Origin: Ignelater luminosus
Taxonomy: Eukaryota > Arthropoda > Insecta > Coleoptera > Elateridae
Direction of reading: 5' to 3'
Assembly (NCBI GenBank): GCA_011009095.1
Contig: VTPC01005845.1
Span: 101,814-165,813, forward strand
DNA: 64,000 bases
Shown here: positions 1 through 11,195 of the stretch, one piece after another
How the letters are laid out: every line of letters begins with the position of its first letter
Numbering within the stretch: position 1 is the first letter of the stretch
Position numbers and translations under genes: made by a program
The notes under the pieces: model-generated
Seen by the model: the letters and a program-made list of their open reading frames with translations, nothing else
Told to the model about the DNA's origin: nothing
The model's database searches: none

Positions 1-1384
1 TATGTAAGAATATTTTTAGAATATTAAAAATATTTTGTTTTATTTGATGGATTCCGTACCTAACGAGATGAAACTGAGTAACTTATATGTATTTAGTGTA
101 TTCTCATTTCTTAATATTGAGTTCTATTTAGCCATAAAGTTACATGGCAACTTGAATTGCCAGTGAGCACTTAGCTAAAAGATTTTCTTATTTTAGGTCT
201 GCTAAGTCAAACAATAATCTCTACACCGTAGATGAAATTTTGCGTCTGTATGAGGAGGAATACGAAACAAAGACAATCAATAGAACCTCATCTATTGCAA
301 TTTTACCACCATATGAGCCACCAGAAGCGGAAACAGATGTCGATTCCGATTTGTCGAATGATGAGACCAAAGGAAATGTAACTCATCTTCCTGGCAGAAT
401 TTTAAGGACGGAAGCGGTGGTGGATTTAGAAAGTTCAGAGGACGAAGAACAGTATTCAAACCAAGAAGAATGAAACACTGAAGAATTAAAAGATAAAGAC
501 GAGGCAGGCAAGGAAAAAGAGGAGCTAAAATAAAACCATCTACAGCTTCCTGGTCACAAACAAATAGCTACACCTTTTCTTTGCTTCCTGTGAGTTCTCA
601 ACCAACTATTTTTGATTTTCTAAAAGGTACTGTCTTGTCACTTTTGGATTCTAATTGAATATGCAGTTATTCAAACAAAATTTATATTCTGAACAAAAAG
701 GAAACCACAATTTGAATGTTTCTTCTGCTGAAATAAATGTTGCGTTGAGTATTATGCTGTTGTCAGGCTATCATAGATTGCCAAACAAGCGGATGTATTG
801 GCAGAATGAACCAGAGTGCAAAGTTCCAATAATTGCTGACGCGATACATCCGCGTAGCTTTGAGGACATCCTTCGATACCTTCACTTGAATGACAATTCT
901 AAAGTAACCGAAAATGATAGGTATTACAAGGTTCGCCATCTTTCTGACTTTTTAAATAACTGTTTCAAACAAGTACCAGCAGAAGAGTCAGTTTGTGTGA
1001 ACGAAATCATTGTACCATATTATGGTAAATATCCTACAAAGCAATTTATAAAAGGTAAGCTAATTCGTTTTGGCTTAAAGTTATGGGTTTTAGCTAAGTC
1101 GAATCTATGTGTATCGCATGCTGAACCTTATTGCGGAGCGCATACATATTTACCAGATACTGGTTTGGGATTGTTGTGATTGGACTGATAGAACATACTA
1201 ATTTGCCAGCAGGAACCAAACTGTACTCTGATGATTTATTTACCTCCGTGAGTTTATTAGAAGAACTTTACAGAGGTTTGGGTGGAACAGGAACACTTAG
1301 GAAAAATAGGATTGGAAAAAATATGAATTTACCAGGAAAGAAACCATTCAGGAAAATTAACGGAGGTATGCTTCCTACAGTTTA

Positions 1385-1411
1385 AGGACTGTATCGTTAA
1401 TTATGGGTACA
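1385..1411 (+). repeat. Left terminal inverted repeat of the Tc1-like element
   Basis: Twenty-seven bases identical to the reverse complement of 2649-2675. It is preceded by the TA target dinucleotide at 1383-1384. Confidence 0.95.
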
Positions 1412-1537
1412 ACTTCACACCACCATTAATGGTAGGCTGTGACTTTTTCAATCAATTGTCAGATTGACATTTGTTACTTGATGTATAGACATTAAAGTTT
1501 GATAGTTAAATTTAAGTGTTTGTTAGGAAATTAAAAA

Positions 1538-2540
1538 ATGAAAGGTTTATCAGCGGAGAAGCGAAGCTTAATTGTGTCCAGATACTGCAATGAAAAAGGT
1601 ATGACAATGAGAAAGTTAGCGAAAGAAGAAGGTGTTAGTGTCCATGCAGTCCAAAATGCAATTAATAGGTTAGGAAAACATTTTACTTTGAATGATTTAC
1701 CTGGACGCGGAAGGAAACCAGGTGCATCAAGTCCATATTTGGACAAGAAGATATGTAAAAAATTTACGACTAATAAGGAACTGTCTGTCCGTGATTGTGT
1801 AAAAAAATGTGGAACTTCGATCGGCATGGTTTAACGAGCTAAGAAAAGAAATGGTTTTAAGACTTATAAAAAACAAAAACAACCAAAGCGTAGTTTAATT
1901 CAAGCATCTTCTGTGAAAAGTCGAGCTCGGAAGTTATACGAACAAGTTCTGTGCAAAACAATCAGTGCATTATCATGGACGATGAAACGTACGTCAAACT
2001 CGATTACAAAACTCTACCGGGAGCTCAGTATTATACTGTAAAACAAGGAACGGAAGTGAGTAATGCAGATAAATCTATTTTTTGTGAAAAATTTGGAAAG
2101 AAGATCTTGGTCTGGCAAGCAATTTGTCAATGTGGCATGTGTTTTTCACTCAACAAACTTTAAATGCGGAAATATACCGCAAGGAGTGTCTCCAAAAAAG
2201 ATTGCTGCCACTAATTCGAAAGCACGAGGTTCAAGTATTATTTTGGCCTGATTTAGCTTCGTGCCACTACGCTACTCCAGTTCTAGAATTGTATCTCCAA
2301 CATAACGTCCCATTTGTCGATAAGACTATGAATCCCCCAAACTGCCCAGAAATCAGGCCTATTGAAAGATTTTGGGCGCTAATGAAAAAAAATCTGCAGA
2401 AAACCGTTCGACCAGCAGAAAATGTTGAACAATTCAAAAGAGACTGGAATAGAGTAGCCAAAGCTGTAGGAATATCTGTCGTCCAGAACCTCATGCAGCA
2501 TATAAAAAGCAAAGTTCGAGAATTGGGGAAACCCCTATAA
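1538..2540 (+). pseudogene. Tc1/mariner DD37E transposase, broken copy
   Basis: The N-terminal part (1538-1834) has a paired-like helix-turn-helix region followed by the AT-hook-like motif PGRGRKP. It ends at an in-frame TAA at 1832-1834. The frame shifts near 1950 and again near 2124-2160. Catalytic residues are visible in order: Asp in MDDETYVK (about 1981), Asp in FWPDLASCHYA (2250) and Glu in PIERFWALMKKNL (2364). Between the second Asp and the Glu I count 37 residues, matching the DD37E group known from mosquitoes and other arthropods rather than Tc1 (DD34E) or mariner (DD34D). The TAA and two frameshifts mean this copy cannot make the enzyme. Recognition of the family is from motif memory and spacing. 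Confidence 0.9.
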
Positions 2541-2648
2541 TTTTTTATTAATGTAAAAATAAATGAAATAAAAGTATATCACACATTCAAAATCTGTAGT
2601 CCATTTTTCAAAATATAGTCTGACATCAAATTTACAGGGCACTTATTC

Positions 2649-2675
2649 TGTACCCATAATTAACGATACAGTCCT
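2649..2675 (-). repeat. Right terminal inverted repeat of the Tc1-like element
   Basis: Reverse complement of the left repeat over all 27 bases, followed by TA at 2676-2677. Identity stops immediately inside position 27. Confidence 0.95.
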
Positions 2676-3246
2676 TATAATGGTAATTTGATAGCTACAA
2701 GGTGGAACGATAACGCCGTGGTTACAATATTATCAAACTGCAACAAAGAGGCGCCTTTGAAAAACGTTCAAAGGTACAATAGAGCCAAAAAGAAGACAAT
2801 AAATGTGAAAATGCCCAATTCAATATCCCAATACAAATAGAACATGGGTGGAGTCGATTTGAACGACCAATTTTTTGCTGCGTATAGAACCAAAATAAGT
2901 ATTAGGAAATGATGGTGGACATGAAATGTCATATTTACAGTTTAGAGGACAAGCTGTCCTTCAGTTATTAAATACCTAAAGCCTGTCTCATCTACATCAT
3001 ATTTCTATTCAGCTGCACTAGAAGATATAAGAAAGGATTTAAATGGTCATGTCATCGTAAAAGGTCAATCGAAGTACAGACTTTGCAAACCGTGCACCAA
3101 TCGCACTATTTACTTGTGTGTAAAATGCAATATGCCCCTTTATCCTGACTGTTTTCAAACTTTCCATTCTAAAATCTATTTTACTAAAATTAAAATATTT
3201 CCAAGTCTGCCTGTTGATTATTTTAAACCTGAACCCTAAGAGCTCA

Positions 3247-3266
3247 ATGGCAACTATAGTTGCCAT
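3247..3266. repeat. Perfect 20-bp palindrome, subterminal in the piggyBac element
   Basis: The 20 bases are fully self-complementary, with arms ATGGCAACTA. An imperfect palindrome with the same TGGCAA/TTGCCA arms lies at 145-162, near the other end of the element. Paired subterminal repeats of this kind occur in piggyBac-like elements and may be transposase binding sites; that role is inference. Confidence 0.7.
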
Positions 3267-3388
3267 CCAAATTTGTCATGGTTTTTTCTTTTTATAATTT
3301 TTCTGTAGTATGAGCACCCTAATAAACTGATTTCCTAAAAGAAACATGTTTTCAACAAACTTTATAGTTCTGAGCACTAATGGGTTAA

Positions 3389-5770
3389 AAGAGAATAGAT
3401 ACAAATCTTGTCCAAGAGAATTTAGTAGACCAAGAAATAAAGTGGAAATTTTCACCACCACGAAGTCGGCACATGGAATTGGAACTTAAGGAAGAAAAAC
3501 TGGGAAAAATAGATGCGGTATGTTTTGAAATAGTGGTACATTAAAACCAAATGTAGCTTGTACATACAGGTGACCTGCAATGTATGGTCATTCTAGAATT
3601 CTGTCAGAGGGGAGAAATATTGAACATTAAATAATGTTAGTTTTCTTTGATGCTAATTAATTAATATTTCTGCTATGATACAAAATGATAATATACATAG
3701 AAGAATCAAACATTTTTTTCAGCTAAGTAAGCTAATACTTTATAAAAAAAAACATATCTTTTGTGTTCGCTGTGTTATGTTTAACGTTTCTAATGTTTGA
3801 GCAAATCAGATACCTGATATATCTCAAAAAAGATTTGTTTTCGAATCTTGTTTATGTAAAAATACACCCAAGTATATTTTAATTAAAAAGAAAAGCAATT
3901 AATTTACTTTAAAATTCTAAGCCGATAAATTAGATACAAAAAAATTTAAAGGCAGTGTCATTATAATAATTTAAATGTAGAGACATCCACCGATAAATAA
4001 AGTACAAAATAAAACGATCCAAAAAAAGAGCTCAATACGCACAAAAAAAAGAGGAGAACGCAAAAAAAGCTTTTTATAAACGCTTTTTCTAAAAAATGTG
4101 TACATTTTAATGATTAATTTTCCAAAAATAAACTTCAAGTTAATTGTTCATCCAAGTGGAAGCGGTTGCTAACAAAATAATAAAACAAGACAAGACTTAC
4201 GCGAAACTAATAATTGTCCTTCTTGAATTTTTAATGTAAATTTTGTCAGCTTAACAATGTAAACCCCCCTAAAATGCAAAATTTAATAGGGACGGTGCTT
4301 TTACGAAGAAATTGCCCAGGAAAATGTTTTATCTTAAACCTTTTGCTCTCCTTCACGGTTTTCGAACTAATTTATATCGGAGAAAAAAAGGCCTCTTGAC
4401 ACTTTTATAACAGTAAAATTAAAAGTGTGAAAGAAACTAAGGCGGGCAAACATAAAAATTAAAATTTCAAAAAGTTTCAATGGATGTGGGGAATATTTTT
4501 TTTTGAGAAAAAAATGTGCGAAACGTACATTTAAAAAATTATATATCCGCCAACAAACCGTTGGTTTATACTGCAGTGACCACAGGAACTAAATTAGATA
4601 GGGTTGGTCTTGCTTTAGGTCTGCGCGTATTTCAAATTTAGATGATATACGACAAGAGTAAAATAGGTTGCTCTCTTAATAAACTCGTTTCGAGTACATT
4701 AAATATTTGCTGGCCTTGCCTGGCTGCCACCGAAAAGAGATATTAATGTCCTTTTGCCTATTTCGATACGTGAGAACAAAGGAAAAAAGCAATAAAGAAA
4801 CTTAATTAAGGACTACTGCAGATTAATTTGTAATTATTTAATTAATGTCTAGAAATTAAATTCGCAGAATAGTCCGCGAATTAACCCTGTATTTAATATA
4901 ACATAAAGTGATTATATTATATTTGCGCACTGCCTTAACAGGCGTTATTTTTATAGGGCCATAAAAGTTTCGTCATAATTTTAATGCACACTCGTTTTAG
5001 GAAAAGCAAGAGGTGCACGTTTTAGCTTTAATGGAGGGGTTATATTTAATTTTCAATATAAATATATTTCAGACGTCCCTTAGTATAATTTTAGATAAAG
5101 GTGCAAATTAGTTACAAATAATGCAAATATTAAGGTTCGAAAAAGGGGCCAAACTAATATTTATGAATCAACTGACAGGTGATTAATTAATAAAAAGGGT
5201 CTTCTATGTGGGAAAGCAATTTTCCGGCCAGTATGTTACATATACATGTAAATGCGTGTTTTGTATATTTATAGCGCGAGGGAAAAAGAAAATCAGAAAA
5301 GTTGAATAACTCCGAAAGCTAATTTCGCATATTGTATTTATAAAATAGGTAAAGGATTTTTTTGTGTTCTTGGAAATCTATTCTGTAGGTCTGATTGCAT
5401 TTAATTCACCACCAGAAATAAATTTCTCGTCGTAGGAAATTGCGTTTTGGTTTCGGGCTGGTTTTCTGCTGTAAAAAGGATACAAATCATATACTACCTA
5501 TCTATCTGGAATATCGTTTAAAGCCGTTTCAACGTAAACGGGTCAATACATGGCAGTTAAGGGCCACACGCAACAACGGAAACTGTAAACGTATGTGAAT
5601 AATTTAGTTGTTTAGCATGTTTGCTTTGCCACAAGAATTTAGAGAATAACAGTATTTATTTTCTCATCATCGTTCGATTGTCTATATAGAGGTAGTTATT
5701 TTCTTGCGCATCGTTTTACGTTAATAAATTAACGTGAACGAGGTAAACCGAACTGGGAAAAGTGGTTGTA
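3389..5770. other. AT-rich stretch, no recognisable gene
   Basis: No transposon family or long open frame was recognised. Runs of TAAT-rich sequence (for example 4800-4860), a small 18-bp inverted repeat at 5718-5735 (ACGTTAAT/ATTAACGT) and one candidate minus-strand exon (4201-4268, listed separately) are the only structures seen. Confidence 0.5.
4201..4268 (-). CDS. Candidate coding exon, minus strand (tentative)
   Basis: On the minus strand the segment follows a good acceptor (AAATTTTGCATTTTAG) and precedes a strong donor (GTAAGTCTTG). It is 68 bp and is open in one frame that gives 22 residues beginning GVYIVKLTKF and ending GQLLVS, with one base left over at each end. The peptide was not matched to a known protein. 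Its phase does not join directly to the candidate exon at 13790-13840, so at least one further exon would be needed between them. It could also be chance. Confidence 0.35.
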
Positions 5771-6260
5771 GGAAGTGTGCTTAAAGCAGGAGGGAGGAGT
5801 TTTCACATTAACGACAAGTGCTCTACATATAACTATAACACATCGGTCCCAAAACAGTCACGTAATTCATTACGAGAGACTAATTCGACTTATCCGCGGT
5901 AATAATTTGACCGGTTTTAGCCATGCGTTAGTCCATAAAGGAAATAGGGATAAAGCGGATGTTGGTTGGTGTCAAATCGGAATGTAGGGAGAAATACGAT
6001 AGGATACGGACGGACGGGCGTTATGACGAAGGGCGACTTGATGCGATCCCATATTAGATTGCTGGACCAATATGACCCCTGGACGTCACAAAATCGAAGA
6101 GAAAATTACTATTACATTTCCCATCTCACCGTGATGTCGAGGAAGACCGGTAGTTTTTCGTAGCTCGCCCATCCGCCGAGATGTCCGCTATCACGGTTAG
6201 GTCATGCTTTCATATCGCCGGCTTTTGCTACGTCAGATTTTTATTACACCCGCGATATAC
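5771..6260. other. GC- and CpG-rich block in AT-rich DNA
   Basis: This half-kilobase is visibly richer in G, C and CpG than its surroundings and is stop-poor on both strands. On the minus strand 6130-6187 lies between a weak acceptor (GTGATAG) and a donor (GTGAGATGG). It is open in a frame starting GHLGGWASYEK and ending VFLDIT. About 5930-6100 minus is also open for roughly 60 codons. On the plus strand two overlapping open frames of 65-70 codons exist. None was recognised. It may be an exon cluster, a promoter-like island or old transposon sequence; the sequence alone does not decide. Confidence 0.35.
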
Positions 6261-8160
6261 TTTCCTCAATCAAGATTTCATTATAGATAGGGTAAATTTT
6301 AATATCGGATTCAATTTCATTTTGACGGTTTGGATTTAGGGCGCCGCGCATAAATTTTCACTAATAATTGCTTTCTTTGGTTTTAATTTTGGCAGAAAAT
6401 CGAACAGTAACTTGAACGATATACATATATTAAGTCTTTATTTGCTTCCAGAAATATCCTTCTCAAAAGATTTCTTCTTCAATCGAAGGATGAAATATTA
6501 AATCTTGCAATTTAATATTTTCGTAATAAAAATTTGTATTCTATATAACGCAACTAACTGAAGATTTTCCACGAAGATATTCTTCTTTGTGAAAATCACA
6601 TCTGAGCTAATTCTTGCTTTGTTGCTGATTTAAATCAAAATAGTGAGAATCCTTAAGCGATCCTAGAAAATCATTATTACTACTATAAAGTTGGAAAAGA
6701 TCTAAGGGAATTTTAAATTATCTACCCTGAATATTTTAATATAGAGCTGCTAATTACACAGAGTGTCCATTTATGATTACCGTTTTGAATATTAAAGCAC
6801 GCTCTAACCTTAATTACATTTTAGGTCCACTACAGCGTTATTTTAGTTTACTAACCAACTAGCAAAACTGCATCGCGCGATTCTAAATTAATATGACAAC
6901 CATTGGTTTTAACAGGATTAGTTGCTTTACATAACTTTGTACTCTTTCATTTTATTTAGGAGGAAAAGAATTGAAACCCACAATATAATGTTAACGAAGT
7001 GGGTTCACGGATATAACTTCAATAATCTGTTTTTCTTTAGTTTATGTTAGCTTTATCTAGCGTGGTGGATTTTCCATTATGTTCAAGCCTAGGGCGGCAA
7101 AAAAATGTCTCTATTTGCTAAACTAAGTTACCAACTATGTGTACGTAATTATAATAATGTTCCTCTAAGATCTTTTTTGGTTTGCGTGCCTCTTAAGTCT
7201 GCATACACGCTTAGAACAATAACAAAAAAAAAGCTAAACTCACAATTAAAAAAAGAGAAACTTTTACCTTCTACAAGGAAGCTTGCACATTTATACGATG
7301 CTACCAAATAAATTAATCGATACAGGCGCAGACAAGTACATTCCCTTAACAGCACACTAGATAAATGAGCTTTAATAACCATTATAAAAATTTCTTCTCA
7401 CTTTTTTTAAAGATTTTGTAACAACACTTTAAATAATGTTCTGGAAATTCTATTGTAGTCATTGTTAAATATTTATAACATGAATTAATTATTACCTGTG
7501 TCTTATTAGTATACATACAACACGATCCGAAGATAAAATTTGAAAGGTAGTTACTACTTGAAAAAAAACCTTTCTTAGGATTATCAGAAAATGCGACAAA
7601 CGCGATTTTTTCTTTTTTATAATCATGTATCCGCTTTATAATACATGAATAGAGAATAATACATACTACAAGTTTTTTTTCTCTTTATAATAAAGACATA
7701 ATAAAATAAAGCAACAATAGAATTTCACAAAAACCTTCCTACGTTTTTGTGAATAACAATAAACTTTTAGTTGTATACATGCTAACAAAGGAAAAAAAAG
7801 AAAAATGTTAAGAAAATCTATTGAATATATCGAGTACTTATTTTCTGTTTGTGATATTTATAAAACGAAAAATCTATAAAACACCGACAAGAAAAGCAGC
7901 AATTCTATGATGCCACGAAAAACTTGAAACGTGCAGCTGTCCTTACGTACTTATGTATGGTAGACGAACTTTACTTTGCTTCCTTTATTATTAGGAAACG
8001 GGCAATAAAAATAAATTTGTTTAGTTCTCATTTTAAAAATTATAAGCACCATCTTGAAACATTAAACTTAGCAAAAGTTTTCAAATTATTAAAATCTTAG
8101 TTATCTTACTCTATTCTAAATCTATGAAGGTTAAAAGTTAATCAACACAATTTTAAATTG
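6261..8160. other. AT-rich stretch, nothing recognised
   Basis: Only short open frames with low-complexity composition and A/T runs are present. No splice-flanked segment or transposon motif convinced me. Confidence 0.5.
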
Positions 8161-8181
8161 TTTCATCTTCTTACAATTTCA

Positions 8182-8225
8182 CCTTTCCTAAATTCTACTC
8201 CTATTAATACTAACTAGCCTACAAT
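8182..8225 (+). repeat. Dispersed ~40-bp motif, copy 1
   Basis: Carries TTCTACTCCTATT followed by taCTAACTAGCC. It is similar to segments at 11152-11195, 11584-11630 and 12978-13025 on the same strand. Confidence 0.7.
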
Positions 8226-8640
8226 TTTGATCCTTTCATAGACTCCTTCTTCAGTATCAATCTTTATTCTCATGGCAAATAACACCGAAATAATGAATGC
8301 AGTGAAACTCAAATGATTTGTTTGCATTTAACTCTGAAACGCTCTTTCTCCGCTGAGTGGATTTCTCTTTTTCTTTTTAACAGAAGACTGATAAAGATAA
8401 CATTCAGTCTCAGTTACAGACCGCCTGTATCGGTCAACAGTTGAATTTCGTTCTCTACACACATTACAACCTCTGGTAGTAATACTACAAATCTTCATAA
8501 CGAAAGCAAAAATGGACTGAATTGTGCGGTTACTCAGAGATTCTAACTTCTTTCAAAACTTTTCTCGTTTATAGAGAGGTTGAATGTACAACTCTCGCAT
8601 AATTTTGTCTTGCACTTTTTAAGGGTAAAGTTACCCAGTT

Positions 8641-9780
8641 AAGGGTGTTACTCACCGTAAGTATCTAATAATTTACATCCATCTTTTCGTTCTCGCATTT
8701 GGACGAGACTAGCGCCGGCCGATTTACAAAGTGAACGCTGTGGCACCTAGCGATGAAAATTGACAAAATCGGTTGAGACCTTATAGGCCGACCTAGCGAT
8801 CTGGGACCAGGGCCGCTGTCGTGTAGAGTCCCCAAAGAATATCCCGCCACGGCAGTTTTAGATTTGAGCCCATAGGCTTCCATGGAGAGGTATCGAGGTG
8901 GGGGTTTTGCAAATCTATCAAAATGGCATTTAGTACTTGGATTGAGTGTCTTCAACTGCATCTGATGCCGCTCGAACCGATTCGGCCGTTAAAAAGCGCG
9001 ACTGGTCAAACCAAGGAGGCTCGTAGCTCAGAGACTATGAAAGCTACAGGAGTCTGGTTTTATGTTGATCGGCGCAGCTTCGCAAGCATTAATGTGGGAT
9101 AAAGAAAATGTCCGATAAAAAACCGAAAAATCCCGAAGCTGTCTAAAAAACCGTTTGGGGAATCTGCGAACTTCACAACCCTCACCAAAACCGTTTGGAT
9201 AGTCCGATCAACATAATATTTGAGATTTATGTTTTGATTTATCGAGAAAAGTAGACTCAATTCGATTAACTCCCACTTAAAGCATTTGTAATTCGATTAA
9301 TTATAGTCCGATCATTTTTAAACTAAAGTGCATCATTGTGGTCGATTAGGAAAAAAACGTAATTTGCCTTTTTTTGGACTTTTTTGAGGCAGTAACTCGA
9401 GTTCCTAGGCAGATGTAATTATAACACTCTGATGCGCTTTCTGATAACATCTCCACCAACAACTGAAGCCCTTTTCCCAACACCAGAAAGCTTAACAACA
9501 AAAATTCTTTTCAAGTCCCGCTTACTAAAGACCTCCCACCACCAACATCGCTTCAGGTACTAATACTAATCGCCACCGCACTAAGCAATTACATCAGACG
9601 GGAGAACCCGGACGCCGCCGGCTCTACAACGTCTATGCTGCCAACGGTCCTCCTCGCGCCGCTTCAAGCTCCATCGTTCCATCGTCTGGTCAGGTGCCAA
9701 TGAACGGTAACAACGCACGTATTTTGCCTCCTACTTCAGTGACCTACACGTGATTCCGTAAGTAAATTATCAATCTTTCC
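8641..9780. other. GC/CpG-rich block with several open segments
   Basis: Composition differs sharply from the flanks at about 8640-9060 and 9420-9760. Plus-strand donors GTAAGTAT (8656) and GTAAGTAA (9758) are present, and a minus-strand donor GTGAGTAAC lies at about 8650. On the plus strand one frame is open from about 9520 to a stop near 9752, rich in P, S, N and R (part reads GRRRLYNVYAANGPPRAAS). A second frame is open for about 80 codons from 9456. On the minus strand 8665-8961 is open for 98 codons. No family was recognised. Candidates are a host 5' or 3' exon region, a CpG-rich promoter, or a degraded retroelement. Confidence 0.35.
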
Positions 9781-10299
9781 AAAAAGACCCTAGAAACCTA
9801 AGCGGGGTTTCGTTCCCTTTCTATCCCTTCTAGCGTCGTTATTTTCGGATAATTAACGCTGAGATTCGGCACCTAGATGTCTTAAATCTGTATGCATCTC
9901 GCTTTCAAATTTGATTAAAATGGCCGGAGAAACTTTGGTAGCAGAAAATTTTAGTTTCTTGTAAATTTGCTATTTTTGGTGTTTCGTCGTTCCTTGTATC
10001 TGAGAATTGGATTTGATGGTATAACGTAGAAACGTTGGTGCCCTTAGGCGTGCGGTCGGGTAACCAACAGAAGCGTTGTAGGGAAATATCTCACGCTCTC
10101 GAATATTTGATTCTTATGACGAGGGCTATGGCAAAAGTTATAGAGATATAGCACGTGTGTAAGAAGGCGATATGGGCCGACAGGCGATTTTCAAGAGAAT
10201 TTTCACCTCATTTTATCTTAAGCACAAGAAGAAGTACGGAAAAAGTGATTGAAACAAGATGTAATTTTATTTTCGGTTCGTTATTTGATGTAAGCTTAG

Positions 10300-10812
10300 A
10301 GTGGATGGAGAAATCATCTAACAAGAAATGAAACTGAAATATCTAGATGTAGAAATATCGGGTTAAGGTGATGTTGAAGCGGAAGTAAGAAGAAGAAATA
10401 GCAGGATGTTTAAACAATTCAATATTCCGCAACGAAAGCGTAGAAATCAAAGCCAAATCGAGAATTTATAAAACAGATATAAAACCGATTATGAAATATA
10501 CGGCGGAAACTAGGCCCAATACAGCAAAAACTAAAGGACTGGAAACAACAGAAGTGAAGATACTTTGCCGAATAATTTGAAAATCACTTTTAGATAGAGA
10601 GAGAAGTGAAAACATACATAAGACATATGTGCAAGGTAGAAGATATTAACAACTGAGTGTTAGGTAGGAAAAAAGAATGGAACGAACACATTAACAGGAT
10701 GGATGATAGAAGAATAGTGAGAATTGTTCGGAATAAATCGCCAGTAGGGTATAGGAATGTAGGTCGCCCCCGAAAAAAGTGGAGCGATAACCTGGAGCAA
10801 GCAGGTGGATGA
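10300..10812 (+). pseudogene. RTE-like LINE reverse transcriptase, 3' end remnant
   Basis: Frameshifted plus-strand translation gives the C-terminal part of an insect endonuclease/reverse-transcriptase polyprotein. It runs from a region like MKLKYLDVEISG with GDVEAEVRRRN, through KPIMKYTAET-like sequence (about 10485-10520), LETTEVKILRRI, a charged stretch, KKEWNEHINRMDDRRIVRI (about 10672-10725) and SPVGYRNVGRPRKKWSDNL (about 10738-10795). This string is typical of RTE-type elements that circulate in insects. Catalytic reverse-transcriptase motifs upstream are missing, so this is a short 5'-truncated copy. Many single-base lesions mark it as old. Confidence 0.8.
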
Positions 10813-11151
10813 AAATAAACAGACGATTTTTCTAGAATAAAGAAGGAAAAAGAAGACGAAAAAGAAGTTTGTTATTTGAATAAAACAAGAAGGAGAGACA
10901 AACGACAACTTTTCTTATGTTTGCTGTAGGTTTTCAAAAATTTAGGACATCATATCAGATTTTACTCTTAAGAAACGAAAATTCATCTAAAATTTATTTC
11001 GAGTCCTACAAACTAGCCAAGTTTAAAAGAAAACAGAACTTTCTGTGTAATTGAAGGTCCCTTGGTGACTATGCTGTTTTAAATCTTTTAAAGGTTTTAT
11101 AGTTACAAACTCATCATCAAAATGCGACTCAAGCTCTAAACTTTACCATCT

Positions 11152-11195
11152 CAACTTTTCTAGAATCTACTCCTATTTACACTAATTAGCCTGTA
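11152..11195 (+). repeat. Dispersed ~40-bp motif, copy 2
   Basis: TTTTCTAGAATCTACTCC followed by TATTTACACTAATTAGCC; the best match to copy 3 at 11584. Confidence 0.7.

Larger units (their letters stand above)
1385..2675 (+). mobile_element. Tc1/mariner-superfamily transposon, DD37E type, nested in piggyBac
   Basis: A 1,291-bp element is bounded by 27-bp perfect inverted terminal repeats beginning AGGACTGTATCG (1385-1411 and 2649-2675). TA dinucleotides at 1383-1384 and 2676-2677 form the expected target duplication. The piggyBac reading context continues on both sides. It contains a single transposase reading region in the same orientation (1538-2540). Size, TA duplication, short repeats and transposase motifs all fit the Tc1/mariner superfamily. 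The perfect repeats suggest a fairly recent insertion, but the transposase is already broken by a stop and frameshifts. Confidence 0.95.
240..3250 (+). pseudogene. piggyBac transposase pseudogene (DDE_Tnp_1_7 family), broken
   Basis: The pieces follow piggyBac order. An acidic N-terminal part (240-473) is rich in D and E. The core (655-1179) carries FEDILRYLHLNDN and KQFIKGKLIRFGLKLWVLA, hallmarks of the family. A frameshift leads to 1131-1385 with YSDDLFTSVSLLEELY, which holds the second catalytic Asp. After the nested insertion the frame resumes near 2680, with GGVDLNDQ (third catalytic Asp) and a WWW motif near 2860-2930. The C-terminal cysteine-rich zinc domain (CKPC...CVKC...C...H) lies at about 3080-3175. 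The place of the first catalytic Asp reads VNE instead of the usual IDE or VDE, so the triad is lost. Several stops and frameshifts make this copy inactive. The family cuts and pastes at TTAA sites in the nucleus. Confidence 0.85.
1..3388 (+). mobile_element. Decayed piggyBac-like DNA transposon, interrupted
   Basis: A piggyBac-superfamily element is recognised by its broken transposase and by its right border. The sequence TGAGCACTAATGGG followed by TTAA (TTAA at 3385-3388) reads inward as TTAA-CCC..., the usual piggyBac terminus. A perfect 20-bp palindrome at 3247-3266 and an imperfect counterpart at 145-162 (TGGCAA...TTGCCA) sit at similar subterminal places near both ends. No matching CCC terminus preceded by TTAA was found left of base 240, so the left end is either degraded or upstream of the window. 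The element is split by a Tc1/mariner-type insertion at 1385-2675. Family assignment is firm; the exact borders are inference. Confidence 0.8.

Noticed and set aside
1531-1827. Minus-strand 98-codon open frame
   Set aside because: It is the antisense shadow of the Tc1-like transposase N-terminus.
8656-8733. Minus-strand exon in the GC-rich block (frame with KDGCKLLDTY)
   Set aside because: The acceptor alternatives give phases that do not fit the other minus-strand candidates, so I did not list it separately.
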